A DNA stretch of 64,000 bases, taken from positions 1-64,000 of the forward strand of contig JACRKC010000122.1 of assembly GCA_016235555.1 (NCBI GenBank), given 5' to 3'. A program made the position numbers and the translations under genes. Position 1 is the first letter of the stretch. The number at the start of each line of letters is the position of its first letter. Positions 7,881 to 18,049 of this stretch are shown here, in pieces. The stretch is from Verrucomicrobiota bacterium. GTDB lineage: Bacteria > Verrucomicrobiota > Verrucomicrobiia > Opitutales > Opitutaceae. A model generated the notes under the pieces. That model did not search any database. It saw only the letters and a program-made list of their open reading frames with translations, and was not told where the DNA came from.

Positions 7881-8882
7881 ATGCCCCCGCGCCTATCGAC
7901 CGACTTCGATGATCCGATCCTGAAGGACTTCCTCGCACCGCAGCTGCGCGACCACGGTTGCAACGTGGAGATCGACCATGGTCTGTGGGCGCTCTTTGCC
8001 GTTCCTTCGACCGACTCGCTCGCCAACGCCATCGCGCGCTCGTTGCTCCAGCGCGTAGCCTTCCACCACGACTCCGGCGCCTCGGCCGACGATGTCTGGA
8101 CCCTCTACTACGTCGATACGCCCAACCGCGCCGCCGCGCTGCACTGGCTCGAGGAAGTGCCGAAGATCCTCGATGGCGAGAGTCTCCCGGCGTCGCCGGC
8201 GCACCGCGCTCTCATCGAAGACGTCATCGGCTCGGACAAACCACACCGCGCGGCGCTGCGCCTGGGCGAATTGCACACCGGCGGGGAAATCACCGCCGGT
8301 CTCGTGAGCGAACCCACCAAGGTGCGCTCACTGCTCGACCGCCTGCATCAGCGCGAGCCGCTCTTCTTTTCCGCCCTGCTCACCCTGCTCAACCACCACC
8401 TCGTCGATCTGGTCGTCCTGTTGCAGCAGATGATTCCGGAGGACGTCGCGCTGAAGAACGAGATCGTGATGGGCGGCCTCTCGCGCGATCCGTTTCTCCA
8501 GAGCCGGCAGGATGCCGCCGCGGAAATCCGCAACCTCCTGCTCCGCTACCAGCTCATCAATCCGATCGATCAACAAAAGAATCAGGCGATCACCAATCCC
8601 TACGCCGTGTTCATGGACGTGCGCGTGGAGGACGACTCCGCCACCGTGCCACTCGACGGGACCACCATCACCGTCCCGTGCGTCCACTTCCGGCAGGCCG
8701 TCCGCTCGATCCGCCGCAACCTCTATCGCGGCGAGGAACTCGCCAGCTTGGATACCCGGGCGCCGTGGATCACCAAGGAAACCGCGCACCCGTTCCGGTT
8801 CATCAAGCAGCGCCTCGAGTCCCGCCGCGAAATCCCGGTGCTGGACGCGCTCTACATGCTCGAGCGCGCGGTCGAACGCTGA
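7881..8882 (+). CDS. Conserved-looking protein of unknown function
   Basis: 333 residues, ATG start, no signal peptide. It reads like a genuine soluble protein: strong codon bias and alternating helix/strand pattern. A His-rich helical segment occurs near 168-180 (LLTLLNHHLVDLVVLLQQM), and the C-terminal part contains ITNPYAVFMDVRV and FRQAVRSIRRNLYRGEEL. I do not recognise a family. It is divergent from the SGNH esterase (103 bp apart) and 68 bp upstream of the M28 peptidase gene. Confidence 0.7.
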   Translation: MPPRLSTDFDDPILKDFLAPQLRDHGCNVEIDHGLWALFAVPSTDSLANAIARSLLQRVAFHHDSGASADDVWTLYYVDTPNRAAALHWLEEVPKILDGESLPASPAHRALIEDVIGSDKPHRAALRLGELHTGGEITAGLVSEPTKVRSLLDRLHQREPLFFSALLTLLNHHLVDLVVLLQQMIPEDVALKNEIVMGGLSRDPFLQSRQDAAAEIRNLLLRYQLINPIDQQKNQAITNPYAVFMDVRVEDDSATVPLDGTTITVPCVHFRQAVRSIRRNLYRGEELASLDTRAPWITKETAHPFRFIKQRLESRREIPVLDALYMLERAVER

Positions 8883-8950
8883 CGGCCGGCGGCCCCCGCG
8901 ACCGGGGCCTTTCGCCTTGCTGGCCCGGCGCGGCCCGCGATGCTCGCGGC

Positions 8951-10765
8951 GTGAAACCACCCCGCCGCCCATCCAGCTGGGCGCTTGCTGTCGCACTTGG
9001 CGCAGCGCTCCAGCTTCACGCCCAGACCCCCACCCCGCCGGCTGCGAGCGCCGCGACCACCGACGATCCCATCGCCCGCATCCGCGAGGAGGGACTCAAC
9101 CGCTCCAAAGTAATGGAGACCCTCAGCTACTTGACCGACGTGATCGGGCCGCGCGTGACCGGCTCCACCCAGATGCGGCGCGCGAACGAGTGGACGCGCG
9201 ACCAGTTCACCGCGTGGGGTCTCGCCAACGCCCGCCTCGAATCGTGGGGTCCGTTTGGTCGCGGTTGGGAGCTGAAACGATTCTCGGCCCAGATCGTCGC
9301 GCCCCAGTCGATTCCGCTGATCGCCTTTCCCAAGGCGTGGTCACCCGGCCTCGGCGACCGGCCGCTCGAAGCCGAGGTCGTGCACGTCGACATCAAGAAG
9401 GCCGAGGACTTCGGGAAATACCGCGGCCAGCTCCGCGGCAAAATCGTGCTCGATGGCGGCCTTCAGGAGCTGAAAATGAGCTTCGATCCCCTCGCAAACC
9501 GACGCAGCGAGGCCAATCTCCTCGGGCTCGCCAACGCCGAGCCCGGCACGTCCGGTGTCACGCGCGCCCGCACCCCCAACCCGCTCACGACCCCCGAAGG
9601 GCGCGCGACCGCCGCGCTTCAACCGCGACGCTACCAGTTCTTCGCCGACGAGGGAGTCGCCGTGCTGCTCCAAGCCAGCCGCCTCGGCGAGGCCGGCAAT
9701 TTGTTCACCCAAGGTGCCACGGTCTATCCGGCACGCGCGGCCAACGCCGAGCCACCCCCGCCCGACACCGCCGCGAAGAAGGGCCCCGGCGGACGCGGCG
9801 GCCCCCGCACCGCCTCGCCGTGGACGACCGACTGCCCGCCCATCATCCCCCAGATCACGGTCTCCGCCGAGCATTACAACCGGCTCGTGCGCCTGACCCA
9901 GCAGGGGGAAAAACTCCGCGCGGCGATCGAACTTCAGGCCGGCTACCTTACCGCCGATCTCATGGCCGCCAACACCCTCGCCGACCTCCCCGGCTCCGAC
10001 CTCGCCAACGAAATCGTGATGATCGGTGCGCACCTCGATTCGTGGCAAAGCGGCACCGGCGCCACCGACAACGCCGCGGGCTCGGCCGTTGCGATGGAGG
10101 CCATGCGCATCCTCCAGGCCCTCGACCTGAAGCCGCGCCGCACCATCCGCGTCGGCCTCTGGTCGGGCGAGGAGCAGGGCCTCCTCGGCTCGAAAGCCTA
10201 TGTCGCCGCGCATTTCGGCGCGGTGAAGTCCGCCACCCCCGCCGCCGCGGCGGAACGCAACGAGTCTGATCCGTTTGCCGTCGGCCCCCGCCCCACCGGA
10301 CCGATCGAGAAAAAGCCGGCGCACGATCACCTTTCGGCCTACTTCAACCTCGACAACGGCGGCGGGAAAATCCGCGGCGTCTACCTCCAGGGCAACGAAG
10401 CGGCCCGTCCGATTTTTCGCGCCTGGCTGAAACCGTTCCGCGACCTCGGCGCCGAAACGCTCTCGATCGCCAACACCGGCGGCACCGATCACCTGTCGTT
10501 CGACAACGTCGGACTGCCCGGCTTCCAATTCATCCAGGACGAACTCGAATACTGGACCCGCACGCACCACGGCAACATGGACGTCTACGACCGCGTGGTC
10601 GCCGACGACCTGAAGCAAGCTTCCGTCATCATGGCGGCGTTCGCCTATCAAGCCGCGATGCGCGACGAGAAGATCCCGCGCAAACCCGTCCCGTCGCCGG
10701 CAGCGACCGCCACCGCCAATGCCGCGGACGCGGCGAAACGAACCCCGGCCGGATCGCAGCAGTGA
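8951..10765 (+). CDS. Secreted M28-family zinc aminopeptidase
   Basis: 604 residues from a GTG start, chosen because a signal peptide (SSWALAVALGAALQLHAQ) follows at once. The PA-like insert domain occupies roughly 110-330 and the M28 catalytic domain 340-585. Di-zinc ligands are visible: His361 (GAHLDSW), Asp373 (GATDNAAG), Glu407/Glu408 (SGEEQG), Asp in YFNLDNGGG and His in GTDHLSFD. It probably releases N-terminal residues from peptides outside the cytoplasm. A Pro/Gly/Arg-rich loop (about 272-292) may be flexible. The stop codon is directly followed by the composite repeat at 10766. Confidence 0.92.
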   Translation: MKPPRRPSSWALAVALGAALQLHAQTPTPPAASAATTDDPIARIREEGLNRSKVMETLSYLTDVIGPRVTGSTQMRRANEWTRDQFTAWGLANARLESWGPFGRGWELKRFSAQIVAPQSIPLIAFPKAWSPGLGDRPLEAEVVHVDIKKAEDFGKYRGQLRGKIVLDGGLQELKMSFDPLANRRSEANLLGLANAEPGTSGVTRARTPNPLTTPEGRATAALQPRRYQFFADEGVAVLLQASRLGEAGNLFTQGATVYPARAANAEPPPPDTAAKKGPGGRGGPRTASPWTTDCPPIIPQITVSAEHYNRLVRLTQQGEKLRAAIELQAGYLTADLMAANTLADLPGSDLANEIVMIGAHLDSWQSGTGATDNAAGSAVAMEAMRILQALDLKPRRTIRVGLWSGEEQGLLGSKAYVAAHFGAVKSATPAAAAERNESDPFAVGPRPTGPIEKKPAHDHLSAYFNLDNGGGKIRGVYLQGNEAARPIFRAWLKPFRDLGAETLSIANTGGTDHLSFDNVGLPGFQFIQDELEYWTRTHHGNMDVYDRVVADDLKQASVIMAAFAYQAAMRDEKIPRKPVPSPAATATANAADAAKRTPAGSQQ

Positions 10766-11010
10766 GTAAACACCCCCGGGGCAACCTCCGGGGCATTTGA
10801 CCAAAGCCAATGCATCGCGCAATTTCACCTCGGCTCCGGGAGCGCACCCGTCTCGGGTGCCGGCTTCGGCGTCCCGCCGGAGCCTCCGCTGTCCTCGGCG
10901 AGACGCCGAGGACAGCCTGCGAGACGCAGGCGCTCCCCGGAATTCTCCACCCCCCGCGTTTCCAACCAAGCCGGAGCAAGCTCCGGGGTATCAGACCCAA
11001 CGAGAATGAA
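10766..11010. repeat. Composite repeat K1 with a nested multi-hairpin element
   Basis: The outer part begins GTAAACACCCCCGGGGC...CTCCGGGGCATTTGACC and ends AGCAAGCTCCGGGG...ACCCAACGAGAATGAA. The same two ends recur at 35127-35309. Between them lies a second repeat (10835-10941). The composite fills the space between the M28 peptidase stop and the amidase gene and leaves about 50 bp for a promoter or leader. Confidence 0.9.
10835..10941. repeat. Four-hairpin element bounded by GGAGCGC/GCGCTCC (copy 1)
   Basis: Terminal arms TCCGGGAGCGC and GCGCTCCCCGGA enclose successive small hairpins (ACCCGTCTCGGGT, GGCGTCCCGCC, GTCCTCGGCGAGACGCCGAG, GCCTGCGAGACGCAGGC). All share a GCGNGACGC-like core or its complement. 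A second copy is at 50591-50702 with compensating changes in the stems. Confidence 0.88.
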
Positions 11011-11060
11011 CAGCCGGCCTTGGGCTTGCCCCTCCGGCCCGCGCCGCTAGGAGCATTCCT

Positions 11061-13319
11061 ATTCGCTCGCTCCGACTCATCGCCATCCTGGTCGTCGCTC
11101 TGCTCGGCACCGCCGCGGCAAAGGGCGCTCCGCTCGGCGCGGTGACCGCCCTCCGGCGCGAAGCCCTGCGCCAGGAAGTCAGCGCGGCGATCATGCACGC
11201 CATCGCCGAGCGGGCGGAGCCGTCGGATACAGGGACAACCGCCGTCAGACTCGTCGGCACCACCTTCGCTGGCAATCGACTCACGTGCGACTTCAGCCGC
11301 GCGCTCCTCGACCTGGGTCTCGGTAGCCTGCGCTTCGAACAATTCCTGCGCGCCGCCCATCGCGCCGCCGCGGACGTCGTGCTCGCCGATCTCGAGACGA
11401 TCGAATTCGAAACCCGCATCGAGGGTGTTCCGTTGGAACGTTGGTTCGAGGCGGCGACCCGATCCGCCCCGCAGGTCGCGCCCTGGCTCGCCCCGACGCT
11501 CCCGCCCGACGGCCCGCCTCGGGCCGGCCTTGCCGGTCGTCGGGTGGCGATCAGCCCCGGACACGGCTACTACTTGAATGCCTCGAACGCCTGGGTGCTC
11601 CAGCGCAGTTATTTCCAGGGCATCGTCGAAGATTTCGTGAACCACGACTTCATCACGATCCTCCACGACCAACTCGCCGCCGTCGGCGCGGACGTCCGCC
11701 CGACGCGCAACCTCGATCGCGACGCCGGCAGCGGCCTCAGCGGTTTCCCGCGCTGGCAGGAGGCCGCGCGCTACCACATCCAATCGCTCGGCGCACCAGC
11801 CGGTGTTTGGAACGAACCCGGTTTTGATCATCTGAGCCAGGACATCCGTTGCCGTCCGCTCTACGCCAACTTCGTGGCGGCCGATCTCCTGGTTTCGCTC
11901 CACAACAACGGCGGCGGCGGCACCGGCACCGAGACCCTCTACGACAACGCCAATGCCGCCGCGGCGGAGAGCAAGCGTCTGGCCGATCTCCTCCACGGCA
12001 AGGTCATCGCCGCCATTCGTCGCGACTACAACGCCAGTTGGACCGACCGCCGCGTGCAGGGCTTCAATGGCAGTTATGGCGAAAACCGTCTCGCGACGCG
12101 CCCCGCTGTCATCATCGAGGTCGGGTTCATGGACCGGCCCGCGCCCGACAACGCCGCCATCCAGGACGACCGTTTCAAGCGCCTCGTCGCCGCGGCCATC
12201 GCCGAAGGCATCGCCGAGTTTGTCGACGGCCCGGTGCCCGCCGCGCCTGATACGCTGATTGCCACGACCGACCAGACCGCCGTTTCCCTCAGCTGGGCCG
12301 ATCGCTCCAGCAACGAAACTGGATTTCGCGTCGAACGCCGCGCCGAGGCCGGCGGCACCTGGGGGACGCTCGCCACCGTTCCGACCAACGCCACCGCCTA
12401 TCGCGACCCGACCGTCGTGGCCGGCACCACCTATCGCTACCGGGTGCTCGCCTACAACGATGCGGGGGCTTCGACCCAGGCGTCCAACGAAGCCACGGCG
12501 CCGACGGGCAGCTCCACCATCCCGGCACCGACTCCAAGCGGCCCCGGGCCGGGCGCCTGGCTGTCCAACGCCTCCCTGCGCACCAGCCTCGCGGTCGGAC
12601 AGAATGTCATTGTCGGCTTCGCCATCGACGGTGGCGAAAAACCCGTGCTCCTGCGCGCTGCCGGCCCGGCGCTCGGGGCGTTCGGCCTCGCCACCGCGAT
12701 GCTCGACCCGCGCATCGAGCTTTACCGAGGCACGGCCCGCGTCATCGATAACAATGACTGGCCCGCGTCTCTCGCCGGCGCGTTCGCGTCACAGGGCGCC
12801 TTTGCCTTTGGGACCGCGAGTCGCGATGCCGCGGTCCTCCAGACCCTGTCCGGCCCGCACACGGCGCAAGTCACCGGGGTGGGCGCGGGAACAGTGCTGG
12901 TTGAACTCTACGACGCTGGCACCGGCAGCGCCGCCCGTCTGATCAACCTTTCCGCCCGTAACCGCGTCGGCACTGGCGCCGACACGCTGATCGCCGGCTT
13001 TTTCGTCAACGGCCGTGGATCGAAGCGCCTGCTGGTGCGCGCGATCGGCCCGGCTCTTTCGGCTTTCGGGGTCACCGGGGCGCTGGCGGACCCACGCCTG
13101 GAAATCCGGGAAGGCCCGACGATTATCTCAACCAACGACAACTGGGACGGCTCACTGTCTTCAGTCTTCGCGCAAGTCGGCGCGTTCGCCCTGCCTGCCC
13201 TCAGCCGCGATTCCGCGACTGTCGTCGATCTCGCTGCCGGCAAAAGCTACACGGCCCAAGTCTCCGGCGTAAACAACGCCACCGGCGAGGCTCTGATCGA
13301 AATCTACGAGCTCCCGTAG
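11061..13319 (+). CDS. Secreted N-acetylmuramoyl-L-alanine amidase with FnIII and two C-terminal beta-rich repeats
   Basis: 752 residues if translation starts at ATT 11061. That is the only start I find that keeps a signal peptide (RSLRLIAILVVALLGTAAA), and a GGAG lies 7 nt before it. The first conventional start in frame, GTG 11142, loses the signal. The amidase_3 domain (about 155-385) has His168 (SPGHGYY), His281 (SLHNNG) and Glu353 (IIEVGFMD) for zinc and catalysis. FnIII spans about 396-484. Two copies of a domain (VLLRAAGPALGAFG, LLVRAIGPALSAFG) span about 499-617 and 626-752. It cleaves peptidoglycan stem peptides from glycan chains. Confidence 0.88.
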   Translation: MRSLRLIAILVVALLGTAAAKGAPLGAVTALRREALRQEVSAAIMHAIAERAEPSDTGTTAVRLVGTTFAGNRLTCDFSRALLDLGLGSLRFEQFLRAAHRAAADVVLADLETIEFETRIEGVPLERWFEAATRSAPQVAPWLAPTLPPDGPPRAGLAGRRVAISPGHGYYLNASNAWVLQRSYFQGIVEDFVNHDFITILHDQLAAVGADVRPTRNLDRDAGSGLSGFPRWQEAARYHIQSLGAPAGVWNEPGFDHLSQDIRCRPLYANFVAADLLVSLHNNGGGGTGTETLYDNANAAAAESKRLADLLHGKVIAAIRRDYNASWTDRRVQGFNGSYGENRLATRPAVIIEVGFMDRPAPDNAAIQDDRFKRLVAAAIAEGIAEFVDGPVPAAPDTLIATTDQTAVSLSWADRSSNETGFRVERRAEAGGTWGTLATVPTNATAYRDPTVVAGTTYRYRVLAYNDAGASTQASNEATAPTGSSTIPAPTPSGPGPGAWLSNASLRTSLAVGQNVIVGFAIDGGEKPVLLRAAGPALGAFGLATAMLDPRIELYRGTARVIDNNDWPASLAGAFASQGAFAFGTASRDAAVLQTLSGPHTAQVTGVGAGTVLVELYDAGTGSAARLINLSARNRVGTGADTLIAGFFVNGRGSKRLLVRAIGPALSAFGVTGALADPRLEIREGPTIISTNDNWDGSLSSVFAQVGAFALPALSRDSATVVDLAAGKSYTAQVSGVNNATGEALIEIYELP

Positions 13320-13702
13320 CCTGCTGAGCCCCCAACTCGGGTCGAAAAGGATATTCCGGGTCTCATCGGGGTAAAGATGGTCGTTTTCGCGGAAAATAGA
13401 CCGGGAGCCACCAAATATCGCCCTTGAGCCCCAAAATCAGGATTTTTTTGGGCATGGTCAGCTCTATGAAATATGCGAAAGCCAATCAGCCGCCCACGCA
13501 CTTTTCGGGCATTTTCCGCCGTTTTTTGCCTGTTTATTGCGAAAATAACGCACTTTTCGATGTTTTCCCCGAAAACAACGAAATTCCAAAAGCGAGGCCC
13601 AAATTCAGTGGTTGATTATTCACCCGGTTTTCTTTTGAACGCCACGCTCGGAATCGAAACTAACCAGCCAACACTAAGGGTCAGCTCAACAAAGGCCACT
13701 TC
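13320..13702. other. 383-bp gene-free stretch upstream of accB
   Basis: Lower in GC than its surroundings, with repeated GAAAATA and ACGAAA-type words. No convincing reading frame, hairpin terminator or repeat element was found. It presumably holds the accB-accC promoter and any leader; I could not identify a clear -35/-10 pair. Confidence 0.6.
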
Positions 13703-14209
13703 TTGGACCTAAAACAAATCAAGCAGATCATCGACCTCATGAAGCGCTCGGAATTAACCGAGTTCGCCGTTGAGGAAGAGGGTTTCAAACTCAAGATTCG
13801 TCGTGGTGCGAACGGAGTCCCGGTGGTGTCTGCCGGGCGTGGGTCAAGTTCGCCCTTCCCGGGTTTCGATACCAACCCGCCGATGTCCGTTCCAGTCGCG
13901 GCTCCCTCTGCCAGCACGGCCCCCGTCTTGACCGCTGCCGCTCCCGCAGCCGCCCAAGAAGAGGCAGGCGTCTCTTATGTGAAGTCTCCCATGGTGGGAA
14001 CCTTTTACCGGGCGGCGTCGCCCGAGAGTAAGCCGTTCGTCGATATTGGATCAAAAGTCGTTGATAATACGATTGTTTGCATCATAGAGGCCATGAAGAT
14101 CATGAACGAAATTCAGGCCGAGACGAAAGGCACGGTGGTTGAAATCCTCGTCGAAAACGGCCAACCCGTGGAATACGGCCAGCGGCTGTTTAAGCTGAAG
14201 CAGGGCTGA
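13703..14209 (+). CDS. accB: Biotin carboxyl carrier protein of acetyl-CoA carboxylase
   Basis: 168 residues from a TTG start preceded by AAAGG seven bases upstream. The N-terminal helical region is [20 protein letters not shown]. An Ala/Pro-rich linker (about 60-90) leads to the biotinyl domain with EAMKIMNEI, so Lys132 should be biotinylated. The thumb loop SPESKPF is present. It carries carboxybiotin between AccC and the carboxyltransferase in fatty-acid synthesis. accC follows after 82 bp, the usual bacterial pair. Confidence 0.97.
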   Translation: MDLKQIKQIIDLMKRSELTEFAVEEEGFKLKIRRGANGVPVVSAGRGSSSPFPGFDTNPPMSVPVAAPSASTAPVLTAAAPAAAQEEAGVSYVKSPMVGTFYRAASPESKPFVDIGSKVVDNTIVCIIEAMKIMNEIQAETKGTVVEILVENGQPVEYGQRLFKLKQG

Positions 14210-14291
14210 CGCATCTTGGGCACCCACTTCGTCGGCGGGCCCCTGTGGCCTCCGCAGCCCAGCGAAGTGTCCCATCGCGCCCTACCTGAAC

Positions 14292-15656
<1,365 letters not shown>

Positions 15657-15667
15657 ACGCTGATCCG

Positions 15668-15775
15668 ATACCAACGTCCCGTAGTTTTCAGACACGCCGT
15701 CGCAGGCCCGCCCGGTGGGCAGGCAGCCCGGCCACCGGCCGGACCTTCAGGCCAAAAGCACGGGGCCGTTGGTAT
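15668..15775. repeat. Inverted repeat with ATACCAACG ends
   Basis: The left arm ATACCAACGTCCCGT and right arm ACGGGGCCGTTGGTAT are near-perfect reverse complements. A GC-rich inner region (GGCCCGCCCGGTGGGC, CCACCGGCCGGACC) can form further hairpins. It lies between convergent accC and the NarL-type regulator gene and may serve as a terminator. Confidence 0.8.
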
Positions 15776-15845
15776 GCGTAAACCTGCTCCAAGAGATTGG
15801 TCGCAGCGAAACAGGATGGTTTGAAGCCGCCGCCGGACCGTCCGC

Positions 15846-16550
15846 TCACCCATCGAGACTCTGCGTCTCCACCCAGCGCACCGCGTGGCGCACGAGCGAC
15901 GTGATGTCGCCCAAGCCCAGCTTCTCCTTGATGTGCCCGCGGTGCACGTCGACGGTTTTCGAACTCAGGTGGAGTTGCTCCGCGATGTCGCGCGTGCTCT
16001 TGCCCTGCCCGATCAACTGAAACACCTCGAATTCCCGGTCGGTCAGTTTCTCGATCGGCGACGTCGAACCGCGCGGCCGGCGCGCCGAGAGATTCTCGAG
16101 GATTTGCGCCGACAGCCTCGGGCTCACGTAAACCTGCCCGCCCAACACCTGCCGCAACGCCGCGAGAAAATTCTCCCCGCCCGCCTCCTTCATGATATAG
16201 CCGCGCGCGCCGGCCCGCAGCGCTCGCTCCGCGTAGATCACCTCGTCATGCATCGACACCACGAGGATTGGCAGCGCCGGGTGCAGCGCATTCAGATCCT
16301 TGATGAAGTCCAGGCCGCTGCGGCCCGGCATCGTCAGATCGGTCACCACCAGGTCGACGGGGCTGCGCCGCAGTTCCGTCATCGCCGCCACCGGATCGCC
16401 GGCTTCGCCGCACACGACCAAATCGGGCTGCCGGTTGATCAACTGCGCCAGACCGGCCCGCATGAACGGATGATCATCGACGATGAGCACGTGCTTGGGC
16501 GCGGGAGCCGCCGGGGTCGGCCCCGGGGTGGATGATTTCGGCTTTTTCAC
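15846..16550 (-). CDS. NarL/LuxR-family response regulator
   Basis: 234 residues. The receiver domain has the acidic pocket (IVDDHPF) and phosphoacceptor Asp71 (VVTDLTMPG), and a Lys in IMKEAGG. A C-terminal LuxR helix-turn-helix begins LTDREFEVFQLIGQGKST. It is last in a four-gene leftward operon and overlaps the upstream hybrid kinase by 4 bp, so that kinase (HisKA_3 type, the usual NarL partner) is its likely phosphodonor. It has an 18-residue Pro/Ala-rich N-terminal extension. Confidence 0.93.
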   Translation of the reverse strand: MKKPKSSTPGPTPAAPAPKHVLIVDDHPFMRAGLAQLINRQPDLVVCGEAGDPVAAMTELRRSPVDLVVTDLTMPGRSGLDFIKDLNALHPALPILVVSMHDEVIYAERALRAGARGYIMKEAGGENFLAALRQVLGGQVYVSPRLSAQILENLSARRPRGSTSPIEKLTDREFEVFQLIGQGKSTRDIAEQLHLSSKTVDVHRGHIKEKLGLGDITSLVRHAVRWVETQSLDG

Positions 16551-17596
16551 GAGGAGTCGCGCCAGCGACAGGTGATGGTGACACCTTTTCCGGGCCGGGC
16601 TTCGATCGCCAATTCCGCGCCGATCACTCCGGCCCGATGTTTCATCACGTGCAGTCCCATCCCATTGCTCTTCGCCTTCGGCAACCCTCGTCCATCGTCC
16701 GCGATCGTAAGCTCCACGGCACCACGGCTCCGGCTCAACCCGATCGTGATCGCCTGGGCCCGGCTGTGCTTCATCGCGTTGTTCACCGCTTCCTGGGCAA
16801 TGCGGAAGAGGTGGCCCGCCGCGGCGTGGTCGTGCACGAGCACGGCCGCCGGGCAGTCAAACCGGCACTGAAACCGCCCGACGGACCGCGCCCGCTCCGC
16901 CAGCTCCATCAGGCTGGTCTGCAGCGCGTCGGGCTCGCCCTTCACCGGCACCAAGCCGCGCGCCAGCAACCGCACATGCCGGATCGCCTCGCGCAGCAAC
17001 TTGCCCACCATCTCCAAATCCCGTTCCAGCTCCGGCTGGTCCTTTGCATCCGCCTTGAGCGACGTGCACATCATCTCGATGGCGGTGAGCTGCTGCCCGA
17101 GGCCATCGTGGAGATCCTCACCGATCCGGTGCTGCTCCCGTTCGCTGATCTGCAGAATCTCGCGGGCGAGTCGCTGGCGTTCCGCCTCGGTCGCCGCCAG
17201 CGCCCGTTCGCGCTGGACCGCGGTGAGCGCCCGCTTCACCACGCTGGGCAGGAGGTCGAGCAGCGCCGTGTCCTTCATCACATAGTCGAGCGCCCCCTCC
17301 TTCATCACCTCGACCGCGACTTTTTCATCGCCCTGGCCCGTGACCACCACGAACGGCACCAGCAGCTCGTCCCGCCGCAACTGTTTCAGCATCGCCTGCC
17401 CGCCCACATCCTTCAGCTTCAGGTCGAGCAACATCAGGTCCGGCCTGCGCCCGGCGAGCTGCGCGAACGCTTTCGCCCCGGAACTCGCCGTCAGCACCGT
17501 GTAGTGCTCCTCGCGCAGGGCCTCGGCCATCAGCATCAGCAAACCCTCGTCGTCGTCGACAACCAGGATCACCGGCGGTTCAGCGGGCGGCGACAC
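16547..17596 (-). CDS. Receiver-HisKA_3 hybrid histidine kinase (soluble)
   Basis: 349 residues with no membrane segment. An N-terminal receiver (DDDEG; phosphoacceptor Asp58 in LMLLDLK) is joined by a coiled-coil (about 120-150) to a NarX-type dimerisation domain with His163 (GEDLHDGLGQQL) and a HATPase (NNAMKHS, DDGRGLP). The receiver-first order means an upstream kinase can control this kinase. It probably receives phosphate from the PAS kinase of the same operon and passes a signal to the adjacent NarL-type regulator (inference from order and 4-bp overlap). Confidence 0.92.
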   Translation of the reverse strand: MSPPAEPPVILVVDDDEGLLMLMAEALREEHYTVLTASSGAKAFAQLAGRRPDLMLLDLKLKDVGGQAMLKQLRRDELLVPFVVVTGQGDEKVAVEVMKEGALDYVMKDTALLDLLPSVVKRALTAVQRERALAATEAERQRLAREILQISEREQHRIGEDLHDGLGQQLTAIEMMCTSLKADAKDQPELERDLEMVGKLLREAIRHVRLLARGLVPVKGEPDALQTSLMELAERARSVGRFQCRFDCPAAVLVHDHAAAGHLFRIAQEAVNNAMKHSRAQAITIGLSRSRGAVELTIADDGRGLPKAKSNGMGLHVMKHRAGVIGAELAIEARPGKGVTITCRWRDSS

Positions 17597-17605
17597 AGGA
17601 CCGCC

Positions 17606-18049
17606 TCAGTTACCGTTCACCGGCGGCACCAGCATGAGCGTGACGAACATCCCCAGCCGCCGGATCGCCTCGGCAAAGCGATCGTAGTCGACCGGTTTCT
17701 GGATGTAGACGCTGCACCCGAGCTGATGACAACGCTCGACCTCCCGCGCATCATCCGTCGTGGTCAGCATGATCACCGGCAGTTTGCGCAGGCTCGGGTC
17801 GGCCTTGAGCTGGCGCAGCACCTCGATGCCATCGACCTTCGGCATCCGGATGTCGAGCAGCACCAGATAGACTTGGCCGGGCCCCCGCGCCGCGGCGGCC
17901 CCGGGCTTGAAAAAAAAGTCGAGCGCGGCCTGGCCGTCGCGGAAATGCAGCATGCAGTTGCTCAGTCCGGCGGCTTCGAGGTTCTCGCGGATCAGGATGG
18001 CGTGGCCCTCATCGTCTTCGACGATGAGGATGATGGGTTCGACTTTCAC
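17606..18049 (-). CDS. Single-domain response regulator, Rcp1-like
   Basis: 147 residues, receiver only: [10 protein letters not shown], phosphoacceptor Asp66 in [25 protein letters not shown] and the Lys in YIQKPVD. The sequence style resembles Rcp1-type regulators that pair with phytochrome-like kinases. It overlaps the PAS kinase by 4 bp and precedes the hybrid kinase by 9 bp, so it is likely a phosphate shuttle or sink within the module. Confidence 0.92.
   Translation of the reverse strand: MKVEPIILIVEDDEGHAILIRENLEAAGLSNCMLHFRDGQAALDFFFKPGAAAARGPGQVYLVLLDIRMPKVDGIEVLRQLKADPSLRKLPVIMLTTTDDAREVERCHQLGCSVYIQKPVDYDRFAEAIRRLGMFVTLMLVPPVNGN

Noticed and set aside
7958-8950. Long N-terminal extension of the M28 peptidase
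   Set aside because: The extension overlaps the 7881-8882 gene in another frame and would place the signal peptide in the middle of the protein.
9341-10969. 542-codon minus-strand frame
   Set aside because: Lies wholly opposite the M28 peptidase with its intact zinc motifs; composition is typical of an antisense shadow.
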